From positions 1,561,001 through 1,625,000 of the forward strand of contig CANTUQ010000031.1 in assembly GCA_947683425.1 (NCBI GenBank): a stretch of 64,000 nucleotides of DNA, in the 5' to 3' direction. This DNA comes from Excoecaria cochinchinensis. Taxonomy: Eukaryota > Streptophyta > Magnoliopsida > Malpighiales > Euphorbiaceae. Within the stretch, counting starts at the first letter, position 1. Every line of letters starts with the position of its first letter. Shown in pieces: positions 33,740 to 43,248 of this stretch. The notes beneath the pieces were generated by a model that saw only the letters and a list, made by a program, of their open reading frames with translations, had not been told where the DNA came from and made no database searches. Both the position numbers and the translations under genes were made by a program.

Positions 33740-34060
33740 AAGGTCACGTGACGTGACTGGTGGTCACGCCGTGACCCCCTTCTCGGCTGATGATCACGAG
33801 GCGAAGCAGCTTCACGCCGTGACTCCTTCTTTGCTGAAGGTCACGTCGCGTGAAGCGGCATCACGCCGTGACTCTCGCCCCTTCGCTTGCGCGAGTTCTT
33901 CCTCTCCTCTCTCGGGCGTCACGCGACGTGACTGGTGGTCACGCCGTGACTGCCCTGCCTCGCCTGCTTTTGCCTTGCTTTCTTGCCTTGCGTTTTGCCT
34001 GGCGCTCTCGTGAAGCTGGAGTCACGCGACGTGACTTGAGGTCACGGCGTGACCAGCCTT
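33740..34060 (+). repeat. CG-rich palindromic word array, LTR G
   Basis: GTCACGCGACGTGAC, GTCACGCCGTGAC and close variants recur about eight times within otherwise AT-rich LTR sequence. They are spaced by non-repeated CT-rich phrases. Overlapping open frames here are a composition effect. Confidence 0.75.
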
Positions 34061-34409
34061 ACCTGCTGCCCTGTTTTTCCAAAGTTGAGATTTTAACTTC
34101 TGACTTCAAGAATTTTTCACTACATGATAAATATTTGACCTAAAATCTGATTGTATTTTCATAATTGCATAATATTTGGTTTTGAACACAGGAATAATAA
34201 TATTATTATACATGATTTATATGTTTATGATTCACATGAATATGGTTATTCCAATGTGGGTTTTTGGTTCTTCTTACCTCCTGTGTTTAATAATTGAATT
34301 TGTCTAAATGTTCTGAAGTTGATTATTGTACAAGTATACATGATTTATAAGTTAGTATTTAGTGAAATTCTCATGATTTGATATATGAATTGTTGAGTTA
34401 TATCAATTG

Positions 34410-34678
34410 AGCCTGAATAGTCATAGTAGTGGATAAGTAAGCGCTTACTTAGGTCAGTGTGTGTGTGCAGCTGCTATATGAACAGAATATTATATGCAGG
34501 TCCGTTTGGATCCTTGTTTCGACCATGATTGGTCCATATGGAAATAAAGCGAGACCTCGGTCTCTATATGAAAATTACATGTTTGAGACTCATGTCTCTA
34601 TATGCTTGGGATACTGTGTTCTATCAGTATCCAAATGACCGTATCCACTTCTTAGGTTTATACCAGACTAATCAGGCT
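34410..34678 (+). other. folded LTR domain, 3' LTR of G
   Basis: Outer stem AGCCTGAA...GTGGATA (34410-34435) with TATCCAC...AATCAGGCT (34642-34678). Palindrome TAAGTAAGCGCTTACTTA at 34434-34451. Mini-hairpins: GACCATGATTGGTC, GAGACCTCGGTCTC, GAGACTCATGTCTC, and GGATAC with GTATCC. The break that created the 29497-31262 palindrome maps to the centre of the 18-bp palindrome. Confidence 0.7.
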
Positions 34679-34885
34679 ACGTGTTTATATGTGTATATGT
34701 ATTGTATATGTTGAGATGTTTTAACAAGATTAAATGAATATGTTTCACATGAATTCTTGTATATCTTGTATCGGTGTAATCAGAAAAGTATGTGTGTATT
34801 TGTTAATTGCTTATATTGTAAATATCATAATGTGAAGAGGTACTATATTGTTTTGTATATTGTTATTTTGCTTTGTTTTGTTCCT

Positions 34886-34932
34886 CCCCACTAAGCGTTA
34901 TCGCTTAGCACGGGCTTCTTTCCCGTGCAGGT
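34886..34932 (+). other. double hairpin module, 3' LTR of G
   Basis: Identical to the copies in the two arms at 29889-29935 and 30824-30870. Confidence 0.7.
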
Positions 34933-35740
34933 GGCGAGTACAGTTCAGAGTTGGATATCTGCAGGTCGGCCACTAGGAGTCTTTTTGGATGAAGTCGTTT
35001 TATATATTTTTGAAGTCTTCCGCTGTAATTATTTTTGTATATGGCTTGTATAAAGCAAAGTAAATTTCTGTAAAGGAACAAGTATTCTTTTTGTACATGT
35101 AATTGCATACGAGCCCTTTTTGTAAAAACGATATTAATATGATATATGTATAAGGACTTGATAGATATATGTTACAGGAATTTTCTGATTAAATGATTAA
35201 AAGTTTCTTTAAATCTCATTTGGTTTTCTTTTATTTAGTTATACATGTGTAAATGTATATGATTATTTGTGTTTGCCCGCGTGGCACTCCGGTATCCTTC
35301 CAACGGGGATGGCGGGGTGTTACATAAAAGCTGTCGCCCCTTGCAACCAATGCATGCCAATCCACCTCTTTTCCCTCCAATGCATGCCATTCCCACTTAT
35401 CACATTTTCTCTCCCTCATGCATAATCCTAGGTGGAATTTACAGCAATGGATCATGGGCTCTACTACAAATCTGTCCCACTAATGGACTTTAAGCCTTAA
35501 GCCCAAAAACCCATCTAATTTAGATTAAGCCCACAGCCTCCTTAGTCCAAATTGAGCCCATTCATAAATCTGATTTCTCAAGTCCATTACTTTAGTCACT
35601 TAAATAATTTTATTTATGCAATTGGGTCCTCAATTCTTAATTACTCTTAAATCCAAATTAGCAAACTCACTATTAAATTCACGTGATTACCCTCATCAGC
35701 CAACATATTAGTAGGGTAGTTTTCGGGGCGTTACAGATTT

Positions 35741-36400
35741 GATAATATAAATGTGATATCTGAATGAGTATAATGATGAGATGTATGTTCAATTATATTT
35801 GATATGGATATGAATTTGAGATGCGGAATGTATGGCTTTAAACTATGAGCATGTTTATATGGATTATGTTTTAAACTACTGCATTTGCCCTTGTGAATGT
35901 GTAATGCCTTGACGACCATTGTGAATGGCCGTCCATATATTTTATGTGTGTTTCCCCACTAAGCGTTTATCGCTTAGTATGGTGTTTTTACCCGTGCAGG
36001 TGCGGAAGGAGTTTTGCTTTGAGAGAGTCGCCGCCGTTAAGCCAACATAGAAGGTTTTAGTGTAGGGCTTAGCTTTTGTAATAGTTGATGATTCTTTTTG
36101 TATAGAACTCTCTTGTATCAGTTTTGTTATAGCTTCCGCTTATGTACTTATACTTTGGTTATGTAATATCTTTTGTTTCAGCTAGTTGATCAGAACATTA
36201 TTGTAATGGTTTTGTTATATTAATGCATGATCGGCTATTGCTTTCTTTTTCCTTAAAGTTTTTAATTATCCCGTATTTCGGCATGTATGTTATGAATGAA
36301 TGTATGATTTGCTTTGTATCTGTTTGGTGGAACCTTGACTCATACGGCATCTCACTCCTTATCGGATGGGATCGCCTACGTATGGGAAGGGGGTATTACA
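35741..36400 (+). repeat. 5' LTR of E, second part
   Basis: Continues the 5' LTR after F (the second GATTT is 35736-35740). It matches 42986-43647 and ends GGGTATTACA, with a C-to-T-type change relative to GGTGTTACA. It contains the double hairpin 35954-36001. Confidence 0.9.
35954..36001 (+). other. double hairpin module, 5' LTR of E
   Basis: CCCCACTAAGCG-TTTAT-CGCTTAG, then TATGG...CCCGTGCAGGT. The second stem has decayed from CACGG to TATGG by two transitions. Confidence 0.55.
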
Positions 36401-36405
36401 GTTTT

Positions 36406-36417
36406 TGGTATCAGAGC
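36406..36417 (+). promoter_or_regulatory. iMet primer-binding site of E
   Basis: TGGTATCAGAGC, five bases (GTTTT) after the 5' LTR end. Intact. Confidence 0.9.
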
Positions 36418-36489
36418 TCCGGTTTAGGCATTTCTGGGTGTTGTTGCTGTTGTGTTGAGTTGCTTAGATGTGTATGTGTCTAGATCTAT

Positions 36490-36525
36490 GTTGGCTGATG
36501 CGGTTGTTTCTTATTTGTTTAGATG
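36490..36525 (+). promoter_or_regulatory. 3' splice-site-like sequence before gag of E
   Basis: A CTGAT branch-point-like word, then a T-rich stretch, then TTTAG directly followed by the gag ATG. The same arrangement, with CTAAT or CTGAT and TTTTGTAG, precedes gag in G (to 31388), H (to 45958) and P (to 61275). I has the T-rich TTTTGTAG (to 49236). Confidence 0.5.
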
Positions 36526-37380
36526 GCTTCTAATTCTGCTCGTGGATCACTTGAGGAATCCGCTGAGAGTGTGAACCCTCAAGCTATAGATCCATCAATT
36601 TCTGTGTCGGCTCAGCATGTTAGGGTCCAGCCCGAGGCCGCAACCATGCCTTTTGAGGCTATGTTCAGATTGCATCAGGACATGGCTAGGGTTTTGGAGA
36701 GAGTGACTGCTCCTAAAGCCCCTATGGAGTACTTGAGAAGGGCAGGTGTTGAAGACTTCTATGGCACAGGTTTGGATGAGTCAGAGTTGGCTAAGAAATG
36801 GTTAGACAAAGTGAAGCGTGCTTTGAGGGAAATTCGGTGTCCTCCCGACTAGCAGGCAGAGTGTGCACTAGCTTTACTGTAAGGGTCCGCTTTTGAATGG
36901 TGGGAATTGGTTTGCAGGCATCCTCAGCTACCGGATCCGATTACTTGGGATTTCTTTGAGGGAGAGTTCACGAAGAAGTATATTACTCAGACTTATAGGG
37001 ATGCTAGATGGGCACAGTTTTTGAGTTTGAGGCAGAGGACCATGTCAGTTTTAGATTATGAGAAAGAGTTCAATCGGTTGTCTCGCTATGCTCCGCATGG
37101 GGTTATGACAGATGATTTCAGATGTAAGCATTTTGAAGCGGGGTTGAATGAGTCTTTGAAGATTGCTTTGATTTCTTTGATGTGTATGCCTGGGGTAAGT
37201 TATTATCAGATTGTGGAGGCTGCTATGAGGGCTGAGAGATCAGAGACTGTGTTGAGAGAGAGGGCACAGAGGAGGAACCCTTCTCGCGGAGGATCTTCTT
37301 CATCTTCGGGTAAGAGATCGAGGAACCCGCAGGATGAGTCATTATCTGGCCCAGCTTCTAGAGGTAGAAGATAGGGTTCT
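36523..37380 (+). pseudogene. gag part of the E polyprotein (three stops)
   Basis: Start MASNSARGSLEE at 36523. The gag core has TAPKAPMEYLRRAG, AKKWLDKVKRALREI, EWWELV, SVLDYEKEFNRLSRYAP and YYQIVEAAMRAE. The frame is interrupted by TAG at 36850, TAA at 36880 and TAG at 37372. The matching codons in P are CAG or CAA at the first two and CAA at the third, so all fit C-to-T decay of glutamine codons. The same frame continues without shift into the zinc knuckles and pol, so gag and pol form one fused reading frame. Confidence 0.85.
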
Positions 37381-37386
37381 GCAGCT

Positions 37387-40140
37387 GTGTCAGGTTCTGG
37401 TAGAGGTGACAGATCAGAGACTACATCAGTATGTCCTCATTGCAGTAAGACTCATCGGGGTGAGTGCAGGTGGCTCTCTGGTGCGTGCTTCAAGTGTGGG
37501 AGCACTGAGCATCTTTTGGCTAGTTGTCCGAGATTTTATGAGGATTCAATTTCTCAGAGAGAGGCTAGTAGGGTTGGTTCGAATGCTACACAGGCTACCC
37601 GTGGTAGAGGCCGTGGTAGAGGTCGAGCTAGTCGACCTAGGGAGAGCGCTGAATTAGAGACAATGGAGCGTCAGTTGCCAGTCGCAGCTAGAGCATATGC
37701 TGTGAGAGCCAGAGAGGAGCAGGATGCGCCTAATTTTATTGCTGGTAAGTTCCTACTCCATGACACTGAATTTTATGCTCTAATTGACCCTGGTTCCACA
37801 CACTCATACTTGTGCACAGATAAAATTGTTGATAAGTTGCATGTGGTTGATCAGTTAGATTATGAGATATGTGTGACCAGTCCATTAGGGCATAGTGTCA
37901 GTGTGAGTAGAGTCTTTAGGAGTTGTCCTCTGATGGTTGAGGGAGTTATGCTTCCAGCGGATTTGATTGAGTTGCCTTTCAAAGAGTTTGATCTGATTCT
38001 GGGTATGGACTGGTTGGGTAAGCATCGGGCTGTAGTTGATTGCCATAGGAAGACAGTTGTGCTTCGGGATAGAGGTCAGTCTCCTGTGTTTATGAAAGGT
38101 TTGGGTGCTAGTTCTTTGAATAATATGATTTCTACAATGCAAGCCAAGAGTTTTATCAGAAAGGGTTGTGATGCTTTCCTAACAGTTGTGTTGGATTCCA
38201 AGAGGGATCAAGTTCAGATTGAGGATATTCCTATTATGCGGGAGTTTAGTGATGTGTTCCTGAGCGAGTTGCCTGGTTTACCTCCTGAGAGAGAGGTCGA
38301 GTTGTCCATTGAGATTATGCCAGGTACCGCACCTATTTTGAAAGCACCTAATCGGATGGCTCCTGTAGAGTTGAGAGAACTTAAAACTCAACTACAAGAG
38401 CTATTGGATAAGGGGTTTATTCGACCTAGCATATCTCCTTGGGGAGCTCCAGTTCTGTTTGTTAAAAAGAAAGATGGATCTTTGCTAATGTGTATCGACT
38501 ACAGGCAGATCAATAAGGTCACAGTGAAGAATAAGTATTCGTTGCCTAGGATTGAGGATTTGTTTGATCAGCTTCGTGGTGCGGGTGTTTTCTCCAAGAT
38601 AGATCTTCGGTCAGGGTACTACCAGCTGCGAGTTCAGGACGCAGATGTGGTTAAGACTGCATTTCGGACTAGGTATGGCCACTATGAGTTACTTGTGATG
38701 CCGTTTGGTTTGACCAATGCTCCAGCGGCTTTTATGGATTTGATGAACCGTGTGTTTAGGCCATATCTAGATCGATTTGTAGTAGTGTTCATTGATGACA
38801 TCTTTGTGTATTCCAAGGATGTGAGTGAGCATGAGGAGCATCTCCGATTGGTTTTGCAGATGTTGAGAGAGCATCGGTTGTTTGCCAAGCTTAGCAAGTG
38901 TGATTTTTGGCTTCGGGAAGTATCATTTTTTGGCCACATTGTTTCAGCTAGGGGTATTCAGGTGGATCCAGCCAAGATTGAGGCGATAGTTGATTGGAAA
39001 GCGCCTAGAAATGTTCAGGAAGTGAGGAGTTTCCTTGGTTTGGCAGGTTACTACCGTCGGTTTGTTAAGGGTTTTTCTGTGATTGCCGCTCCGATGACTA
39101 GATTGTTGCGGAAAGGAGTCAGATTTGAGTGGTCAAATAGATGCCAGGCTTGTTTTGATCAGTTAAAGCAGTTGCTAGTTGAGGCTCCTATACTTACTCA
39201 ACCCATCTCGGGTAAAGAGTTTGTCATTTATAGTGATGCTTCGGGTGTTGGTCTTGGATGTGTTTTGGTGCAAGAAGGCAAGGTCGTAGCTTATGCTTCT
39301 CGACAGTTAAAGCCACATGAGAGGAACTATCTGACGCATGACCTAGAGTTGGCGGCTGTGATCTTTTCTTTGAAGATTTGGTGTCATTATCTGTATGGGG
39401 AAAAGTGTAGGATCTTTTCGGACCATAAGAGCTTGAAGTACTTCCTCACACAGAAAGAGTTGAACATGAGACAGCGCCGTTGGCTTGAGTTATTTAAGGA
39501 CTACGACTGCATTGTGGATTACCATCCTGGTAAGGCCAATGTAGTTGCTGATGCCTTGAGTCGGAAGTCAGTTTCAGCTTTGTTCCTGAGACGGTTTAGA
39601 TGGAGGTTTGGTTCAGATGGGGCTTTGATTGCTCAGTTGCGTGTGAAGCCTACCTTGAGACAGAGGATTGTGGATGCTCAGAAGGATGATGAGAGGCTAC
39701 AGCGGTTTGTGCAAGAGGTCAGATCGGGTAAACAGTCAGAGTTCTCAATTCAAGATGAGGTGCTTATGTTCAGAAATCGCTTGTGTGTACCAGAGTCTGA
39801 GGATTTGAGGAGACAGCTTATGATTGAGGCGCATAGTACAGTTTTTACTATGCATCCTGGCAGTGAGAAGATGTATCGGGACATGAAACAGTTTTATTGG
39901 TGGTCCGGTATGAAGGGAGACATCATGGATTTTGTATCTAAGTGCTTGACATGTCAGCAGGTAAAGGCCGAGCATCAAGTTCCTTCGGGATTGCTTACGC
40001 CTTTATCCGTTCCTAAGTGGAAGTGGGATGATATAGCCATGGACTTTGTATCTAGTTTGCCTTTAACTCAGAAGAAGCATGACTCAGTTTGGGTGATAGT
40101 GGATCGGCTTACGAATGTCAGCTCATTTTTTGCCAGTTAG
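37387..40140 (+). pseudogene. pol part of E: zinc knuckles, protease, RT, RNase H, integrase N-terminus
   Basis: Makes and integrates element cDNA. Residues of this segment: knuckles C16-C19-H23-C27 and C34-C37-H42-C47; protease [13 protein letters not shown] near residue 131; RT with [36 protein letters not shown] and the catalytic FIDD box at about 38791-38802; RNase [11 protein letters not shown] near 39230; integrase zinc domain HPGSEKMY...CLTCQQ near 39850-39960; first catalytic Asp in [15 protein letters not shown], seen in P, is LMCIDYR here. A one-base insertion (extra T) at about 40114 shifts the frame, and the segment ends at a stop at 40138. Confidence 0.93.
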
Positions 40141-41155
40141 AGTGGACTACTCGATGGATAGATTGGCCAGTATCTTTGTGGATGAGATAGTTCGGTTGCA
40201 TGGAGTGCCTTTGTCCATAGTTTTAGATCGGGATCTGAGGTTTACTTCCAAGTTTTGGAAAGAGTTACAGAGAGCTTTGGGCACTAAGTTGAACTTCATT
40301 ACAGCATTTCATCCTCAGATAGATGGTCAGTCAGAACGGGTCATTCAGATTCTGGAGGATATGATGAGGGCTTGTGCTTTGGATTTTCCGGGTAGTTGGG
40401 ACAGTTATGTGTCGCTTATGGAGTTTGCCTACAACAATAGCTTTCAGTCGAGCATCGGTATGGCACCATATGAGGCTTTGTATGGTCGGCAGTGTAGAAC
40501 TCCGGTTTGTTGGACTGAGCTGTCCGAGAGATCAGTGATTGGGCCAGAGTTGGTTAGAGATACCGAAGAAAAGATCAGAGTTGTGCAGCGGAATTTGAAG
40601 GCGGCCAAGGATCGAAAAAAGTCTTATGCCAACTTGAAGAAGAAAGACGTGCATTTTGAGATCGGGGACAAGGTTTTCCTTAAAGTTTCGCCTTGGAGGA
40701 AAGTGCTTCGGTTTGGAAAGAAAGGTAAGCTTAGTCCTCGTTTCATTGGTCCTTATGAGATTTTTGCTAAGGTTGGACCGGTAGCCTATAGACTGGCGTT
40801 ACCGATGGAGTTAGCGAAGTTGCACGATGTGTTCCATGTTTCAATGCTTCGTCGATACAGATCAGATCCTTCGCATGTTCTTTCGGTTCAGGATGTGCAG
40901 GTTCAGCCAGATTTTTCCTATGATGAGGAACCGAGAGCCATTCTAGCTCGAGAGGTGAGGCAACTGAGGAGTAAGCAGATCCCATTGGTAAAAATGTTAT
41001 GGAACCATCACGGAGTCGAGGAAGCAACTTGGGAACCGGAAGAGTCGATGAGAGCTCAGTATCCGCAGTTGTTCAGTTCAGGTGAGAATTTCGAGGATGA
41101 AATTCTTATTAGTAGGGGAGAGTTGTCACACCCCGTTTGCCCCCTAGTAGAATGA
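40115..41155 (+). pseudogene. integrase core and chromodomain-like end of E
   Basis: Continues the integrase after the frameshift. VLDRDLRFTSKFW holds the second Asp (S-D-R-D in most relatives, L-D-R-D here). DGQSERVIQ holds the Glu about 35 residues later. The FHVSMLRRY block follows. The last ~75 residues (EEPRAILAREVRQLRSKQIPLVKMLW, then EEATWEPEE) form the chromodomain-like tail of Tekay/Del elements, thought to direct integration to heterochromatin. The frame overlaps the first 32 bp of the 3' LTR. Confidence 0.9.
41108..41123 (+). promoter_or_regulatory. polypurine tract of E
   Basis: TTAGTAGGGGAGAGT lies directly before TGTCACACCCC, downstream of the GAGGATGAAATT word. It is embedded in the end of the pol frame. 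Confidence 0.75.
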
Positions 41156-42116
41156 GCTGTCTGTGTGGGCATGCATTTGCATGTGTTCGGCATATCATAA
41201 GGGTATTTTGGTAAAAATGCATGTTTTGGGGTTTATATGCATATGGTAATATCTGTGGCATTAGTGTGTGAATTAATGGGGAAATGGTTGTGTGCACTTG
41301 TGCATATCATATTAAGGTGTTTTAAAATGAGAGTGCATAGTGTGTGTGTTCATACCATTGTAGGGTGTGCATTAGTTGGGATTGCATTGGGTGTGTGTAG
41401 TGCATGCTTGTTGGGTGTGAGTGGTTAGTTTTCACCAATAGGAAATTGACACATGTTTAGGGCAAAAGAAAAGAAAAAGAAAAAGAAAGAAAAAGGGGAA
41501 AATACAGAATCTGCTCTTCTTCACGTTTTTCCCTTTTCGCATCTTCTTCTTCCTTTTCTTTTCTCCAAGAACCCTAGTGTGGATTCAAGTCTTGTTGGTG
41601 GAATTAATCATCTCTTTGCACTTTTGTGGTAAGTTATTACATTCCTCATCTTGTTTTCCATTTGTTTTCATCTTCATCTTCTTCTTTGGGTTTAGATTTA
41701 ACTTAGGGTTTTTATTTTGGTTGTTCATGATGTGTTGATTGTTAGTTGATCTTCCTCGCGATCCTAAGGGTAAGGAGATCGCTGGGAGTAGTGGAGCTAA
41801 GTGAATTGAAGCTTAGAATTTCAGGTTTGGGATTTGTTTGATAAGATTGCTTGATTTTGAGTCTACTGTAATTTTTAGGGTTTCTGTTCTTGAGAAACTT
41901 GAACGTGGATATGCTTGATTTTGGTTGTTTTGATATCTGAATTAAGTTGTAATTATGTTGTTTATGCTGTATGGGACATCTTCTGGAAGGTATATTAATA
42001 TTTGCATGGTTTTGATTCAATTTTGGAATTGATTTTGAGTTCTTGGAATGCTGGAAATGGAAAATCGCGTTACTGTTGAAATTCCCATTTCCAGTTGTGT
42101 CTGTCGCATGACTAGC

Positions 42117-42475
42117 CATTAAGAGTGGCCAGTCACGAGTCTTGACTTCCAGTCACGAGTGGTGACTGGCAGTCACCACTCGTGACCAGCCAAGGGGAGG
42201 CCAGTGACGACTCATGACCAGCCAGAGTGGCCAGTCACGAGTGGTGACTGGTGACTGGCAGTCACGACTCGTGACCAGCCAAGGGGAGGCCAGTCACGAG
42301 TCGTGACCAGCCAGAGAGGCAGTCACGGGTAGTGACTGCCAGTCATGACCCGTGACCAGCCAAAGGAAGAGGCCAGTCACGAGTCGTGACATCCAGTCAC
42401 GACCCGTGACCAGCCTGAAGGAGGAGGCCCCTCACGAGTTGTGATGCCAGTCACGACTCGTGCCTAGCCCACCCT
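42117..42475 (+). repeat. CG-rich palindromic word array, 3' LTR of E
   Basis: Same words as 25060-25390 but a different copy order (for example a GTGACTGGTGACTGG duplication here only), so the array has been rearranging since insertion. Confidence 0.8.
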
Positions 42476-42670
42476 GCTGGTCACCCCGTTCGGCCTATTT
42501 TCTGAAATTTCCCGGTTTTAACACAAAAATGAATTTCGTACTTCTTCTGAATGGACTTATACTACTGTGTGATTCATGTCATGCTTTCATATGCTTTTAT
42601 ATGAGTGATACCATGATTCTTGAGATGAATTGTATGCTGTACTTTGAAACACGAATTGAATGACGCATAA

Positions 42671-42947
42671 CCTGCTAGAGTCAAGTAAGTGGATAGTTAG
42701 GCATGCCTAATAGAGTCTTTTAGCTGCAGCCCTCAGTTCAGTTCGGACCCCGATCAGGTCCCCCGTTTGTTTCCTCGCGAACCCCTCATTATTAGGATCT
42801 TGTTTAAGATCCCCTCTGTAAAAATATTATGTTTTTGATAAAAATGAAATGACTTTTGATTTGTACCTGTGAGGTACCCTCAGTAATCAATTCGTACCCG
42901 TAAGGTACCCTCAGTTCACTCGTTATCCACTACCTCGAGTCAGCAGG
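42671..42947 (+). other. folded LTR domain, 3' LTR of E (type example)
   Basis: The outer stem joins CCTGCT...AGTGGATA (42671-42695) to TATCCACT...AGCAGG (42924-42947). Palindrome TTAGGCATGCCTAA at 42697-42710. Mini-hairpins: GGACC-CCGATCA-GGTCC (42745-42761), GGATCT-TGTTTA-AGATCC (42795-42812), GTACC-TGTGA-GGTAC (42863-42877), GTACC-CGTAA-GGTAC (42894-42908). The linker CCTCAG or a one-base variant recurs between them. The order and pairing are conserved in the other LTRs while the bases differ. Confidence 0.7.
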
Positions 42948-43200
42948 TGTTCATTAGGTGTTCGATTAGTTTGCTCAGCTCTGATTTGACAATATAAATG
43001 TGATATCTGAATGAGTATAATGATGAGATGTATGTTCAATTATATTTGATATGGATATGAATTTGAGATGCGGAATGTATGGCTTTAAATTATGAGCATG
43101 TTTATATGGATTATGTTTTAAACTACTGCATTTGCCATTGTGAATGTGTAATGCCTTGACGACCATTGTGAATGGCCATCCATATATTTTATATGTGTTT

Positions 43201-43248
43201 CCCCACTAAGCGTTTATCGCTTAGCACGGTGTTTTTACCCGTGCAGGT
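43201..43248 (+). other. double hairpin module, 3' LTR of E
   Basis: CCCCACTAAGCG-TTTAT-CGCTTAGCACGG, loop, CCCGTGCAGGTGCGG. Stem 2 is one base pair shorter than in G. Confidence 0.65.

Larger units (their letters stand above)
29497..35324 (+). mobile_element. element G: young non-autonomous gag-only retrotransposon with rearranged 5' LTR
   Basis: Ends TGTAACACCCC (29497) and GGGGTGTTACA (35324) with a perfect TAAAA duplication (29492-29496, 35325-35329). Contents: a head-to-head inverted pair 29497-31262, iMet PBS 31266, intact gag 31378-32643, PPT, full 3' LTR 32702-35324. There is no pol, so it resembles the plant TR-GAG class and would need enzymes from a relative. The left edge is the reverse complement of the LTR end, so both outer ends of G are U5 ends. 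The three copies of the LTR end are nearly identical, showing recent origin. Confidence 0.9.
32702..35324 (+). repeat. 3' LTR of G, 2.6 kb, complete
   Basis: TGTCACACCCCATAAG to GGGGTGTTACA. The first 11 bases (TGTCACACCCC) and the reverse of the last 11 (TGTAACACCCC) differ at one position. Modules in order: GGTAAGT (33116-33122), CAGGTTTGGGA near 33298, word array 33740-34060, folded domain 34410-34678, double hairpin 34886-34932. Confidence 0.9.
25900..35735 (-). mobile_element. solo LTR F (Tekay-like, about 4.0 kb) with element G inside
   Basis: Bounded by TGTAACACCCCC and GGGGCGTTACA with a perfect GATTT duplication (25895-25899, 35736-35740). Without G (29497-35329) it is about 4.0 kb, longer than the other LTRs. 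It has no PBS or coding region of its own. Minus-sense modules: AGGTTTGGGA (about 29219-29228), word block 28557-28668, folded domain 27199-27530, double hairpin 26259-26306. I saw no GGTAAGT donor in it. Confidence 0.85.

Noticed and set aside
33732..34143. Arg/His-rich small proteins
   Set aside because: They are frames over the GTCACG word array in LTR G, not genes.
37885..38939. Minus-strand frames inside pol of E
   Set aside because: They lie opposite the protease and RT coding sequence and show no domain.
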